6,453 nt of DNA from assembly GCA_017476305.1 (NCBI GenBank), contig JAFVAA010000295.1:1-6453 (forward strand), read 5' to 3'. The notes beneath the pieces were generated by a model. It ran no database searches. It was not told the origin of the DNA and was given only the letters and a program-made list of their open reading frames with translations. This DNA is from Lachnospiraceae bacterium (GTDB taxonomy: Bacteria > Bacillota > Clostridia > Lachnospirales > Lachnospiraceae). Shown piece after piece: positions 5,473 to 6,453 of the stretch. The number at the start of each line of letters is the position of its first letter. Position 1 is the stretch's first letter. The position numbers and the translations under genes are program-made.

Positions 5473-6453
5473 ATGGGAAAATATCAGATGTTAAGTCCGG
5501 AGGTTCCAAATGTACCATGGCAGGAGAGACCTGCGGGAGAATTTATGGGGGCTCCGGTATGGAGATATAAGGAAAATCCGATCATTGGAAGAAATCCTTT
5601 AAAGGGCGTAGCTAGAATCTTCAATAGTGCAGTAATGCCTTATGAGGATGGATTTATCGGAGTGTTCCGTGGAGAGCAGACCAACGGAATTCCGTATATT
5701 TATCTGGGAAGGAGCAAGGATGCGATTCACTGGGATTTTGATGAGAATAAGATTCCGTTTGTGGATGAGGAGGGAAAGCCTTTTATGCCGCTTTATGCAT
5801 ATGATCCACGTCTGGTGAAGGTAGAGGATACCTATTATATCATCTGGTGCCAGGATTTCTACGGAGCTGCCATCGGTATGGCGAAGACGCAGGATTTTAA
5901 GACCTTTACGCGAATAGAAAATCCATTTCTTCCGTTTAACAGGAATGCCGTTCTGTTTCCGAGAAAAATCAATGGAAATTTCATGCTTTTATCCAGACCG
6001 TCCGACAGCGGGCATACGCCGTTTGGAGATATCTTCATCAGTGAGAGTCCGGATTTAGTGTATTGGGGAAAACACAGACATGTCATGGGCAAGGGTTCGG
6101 AATGGTGGGAGTCCTTAAAAATTGGCGGAGGCGCTGCTCCGATTGAGACGAGTGAGGGTTGGCTTCTGTTTTATCATGGTGTTTCCGGCACCTGTAATGG
6201 ATATGTATATTCCATCGGAGGTGCAATTTTAGATATAGATGAGCCGTCTGTCGTAAAATACCGCTGTGAGACGTTTCTTCTGACGCCGGAGGAGGACTTT
6301 GAGGAACGCGGCTTTGTGCCGAATGTATGCTTCCCGTGTGCTACGATTCATGATTCGAAGTCAGGGAAAATCGCTATTTACTACGGTGCAGCGGACAGCT
6401 ACGTAGGGCTGGCATTTACTGAGTTGGATTCAATCATTGATTACATAAAAGAA
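5473..6453 (+). CDS. GH130 subfamily 2 phosphorylase (beta-1,4-manno-oligosaccharide phosphorylase type), 3' end cut
   Basis: The expected reaction is phosphorolysis of the non-reducing mannose of beta-1,4-manno-oligosaccharides to mannose 1-phosphate. From ATG 5473, with a strong ribosome site, 327 codons stay open to the window edge with no stop. Family members are about 330 residues as I recall, so only a few residues should be missing. The sequence shows NPIIGRNP (35-42), FNSAVM (50-55), GVFRGEQ (63-69), YAYDPRLVK (108-116) with Asp111 as the likely catalytic acid, FNRNAVLFPRKINGNF (155-170), LSRPSD (173-178), GGGAAPIET (218-226), FYHGV (233-237) and YYGAAD (303-308). It clearly differs from the upstream GH130_1 protein: shorter, and with YDPRL in place of YDMRL. 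Some GH130_2 enzymes instead act on Man-beta-1,4-GlcNAc; the epimerase and mannosyl-glucose phosphorylase next door favour mannan oligosaccharides. Confidence 0.9.
   Translation, partial: MGKYQMLSPEVPNVPWQERPAGEFMGAPVWRYKENPIIGRNPLKGVARIFNSAVMPYEDGFIGVFRGEQTNGIPYIYLGRSKDAIHWDFDENKIPFVDEEGKPFMPLYAYDPRLVKVEDTYYIIWCQDFYGAAIGMAKTQDFKTFTRIENPFLPFNRNAVLFPRKINGNFMLLSRPSDSGHTPFGDIFISESPDLVYWGKHRHVMGKGSEWWESLKIGGGAAPIETSEGWLLFYHGVSGTCNGYVYSIGGAILDIDEPSVVKYRCETFLLTPEEDFEERGFVPNVCFPCATIHDSKSGKIAIYYGAADSYVGLAFTELDSIIDYIKE

Overview
The window holds most of a beta-mannan / beta-manno-oligosaccharide utilisation operon, with every gene on the + strand. The protein types, strong AGGAGG-like ribosome binding sites, moderate G+C and AT-rich gaps suggest a gut or rumen Firmicute of the Lachnospiraceae/Ruminococcaceae kind. 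This is inferred from similarity I recognise in the translations, not from a search, and I cannot name a species.

Layout. 1-666: C-terminal part of an ABC sugar-binding lipoprotein (its start lies upstream of the window). 667-977: a 311-base non-coding gap with unusually dense structure: a small hairpin, a degenerate short tandem repeat inside a 16-bp long-range inverted repeat that ends in a T tract, then a second, AT-rich palindrome. 978-1991 and 1992-2861: the two membrane permeases of the same CUT1-type importer, butted together without spacing. 2954-4120: an AGE-family epimerase of the cellobiose/mannobiose 2-epimerase type. 4187-5359: a GH130 subfamily 1 phosphorylase (4-O-beta-mannosyl-glucose phosphorylase type). 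5473 to the window end: a GH130 subfamily 2 phosphorylase (beta-1,4-manno-oligosaccharide phosphorylase type), probably missing only its last few residues. No ATPase, mannanase, regulator, tRNA, CRISPR array or insertion sequence is visible.

How the genes fit together. The binding protein and two permeases import manno-oligosaccharides, using an ATPase encoded elsewhere. The GH130_2 enzyme shortens beta-1,4-mannan chains by phosphorolysis to mannose 1-phosphate. The epimerase converts the residual mannobiose (Man-Man) to Man-Glc, and the GH130_1 enzyme splits Man-Glc with phosphate into mannose 1-phosphate and glucose. This is the known intracellular mannan pathway of ruminococci, Bacteroides and Roseburia, so the metabolism is not new. 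The least explained part is the structured gap between the binding-protein and permease genes, which looks like a transcription attenuator or a decayed repeat element. I found no convincing undescribed protein system.
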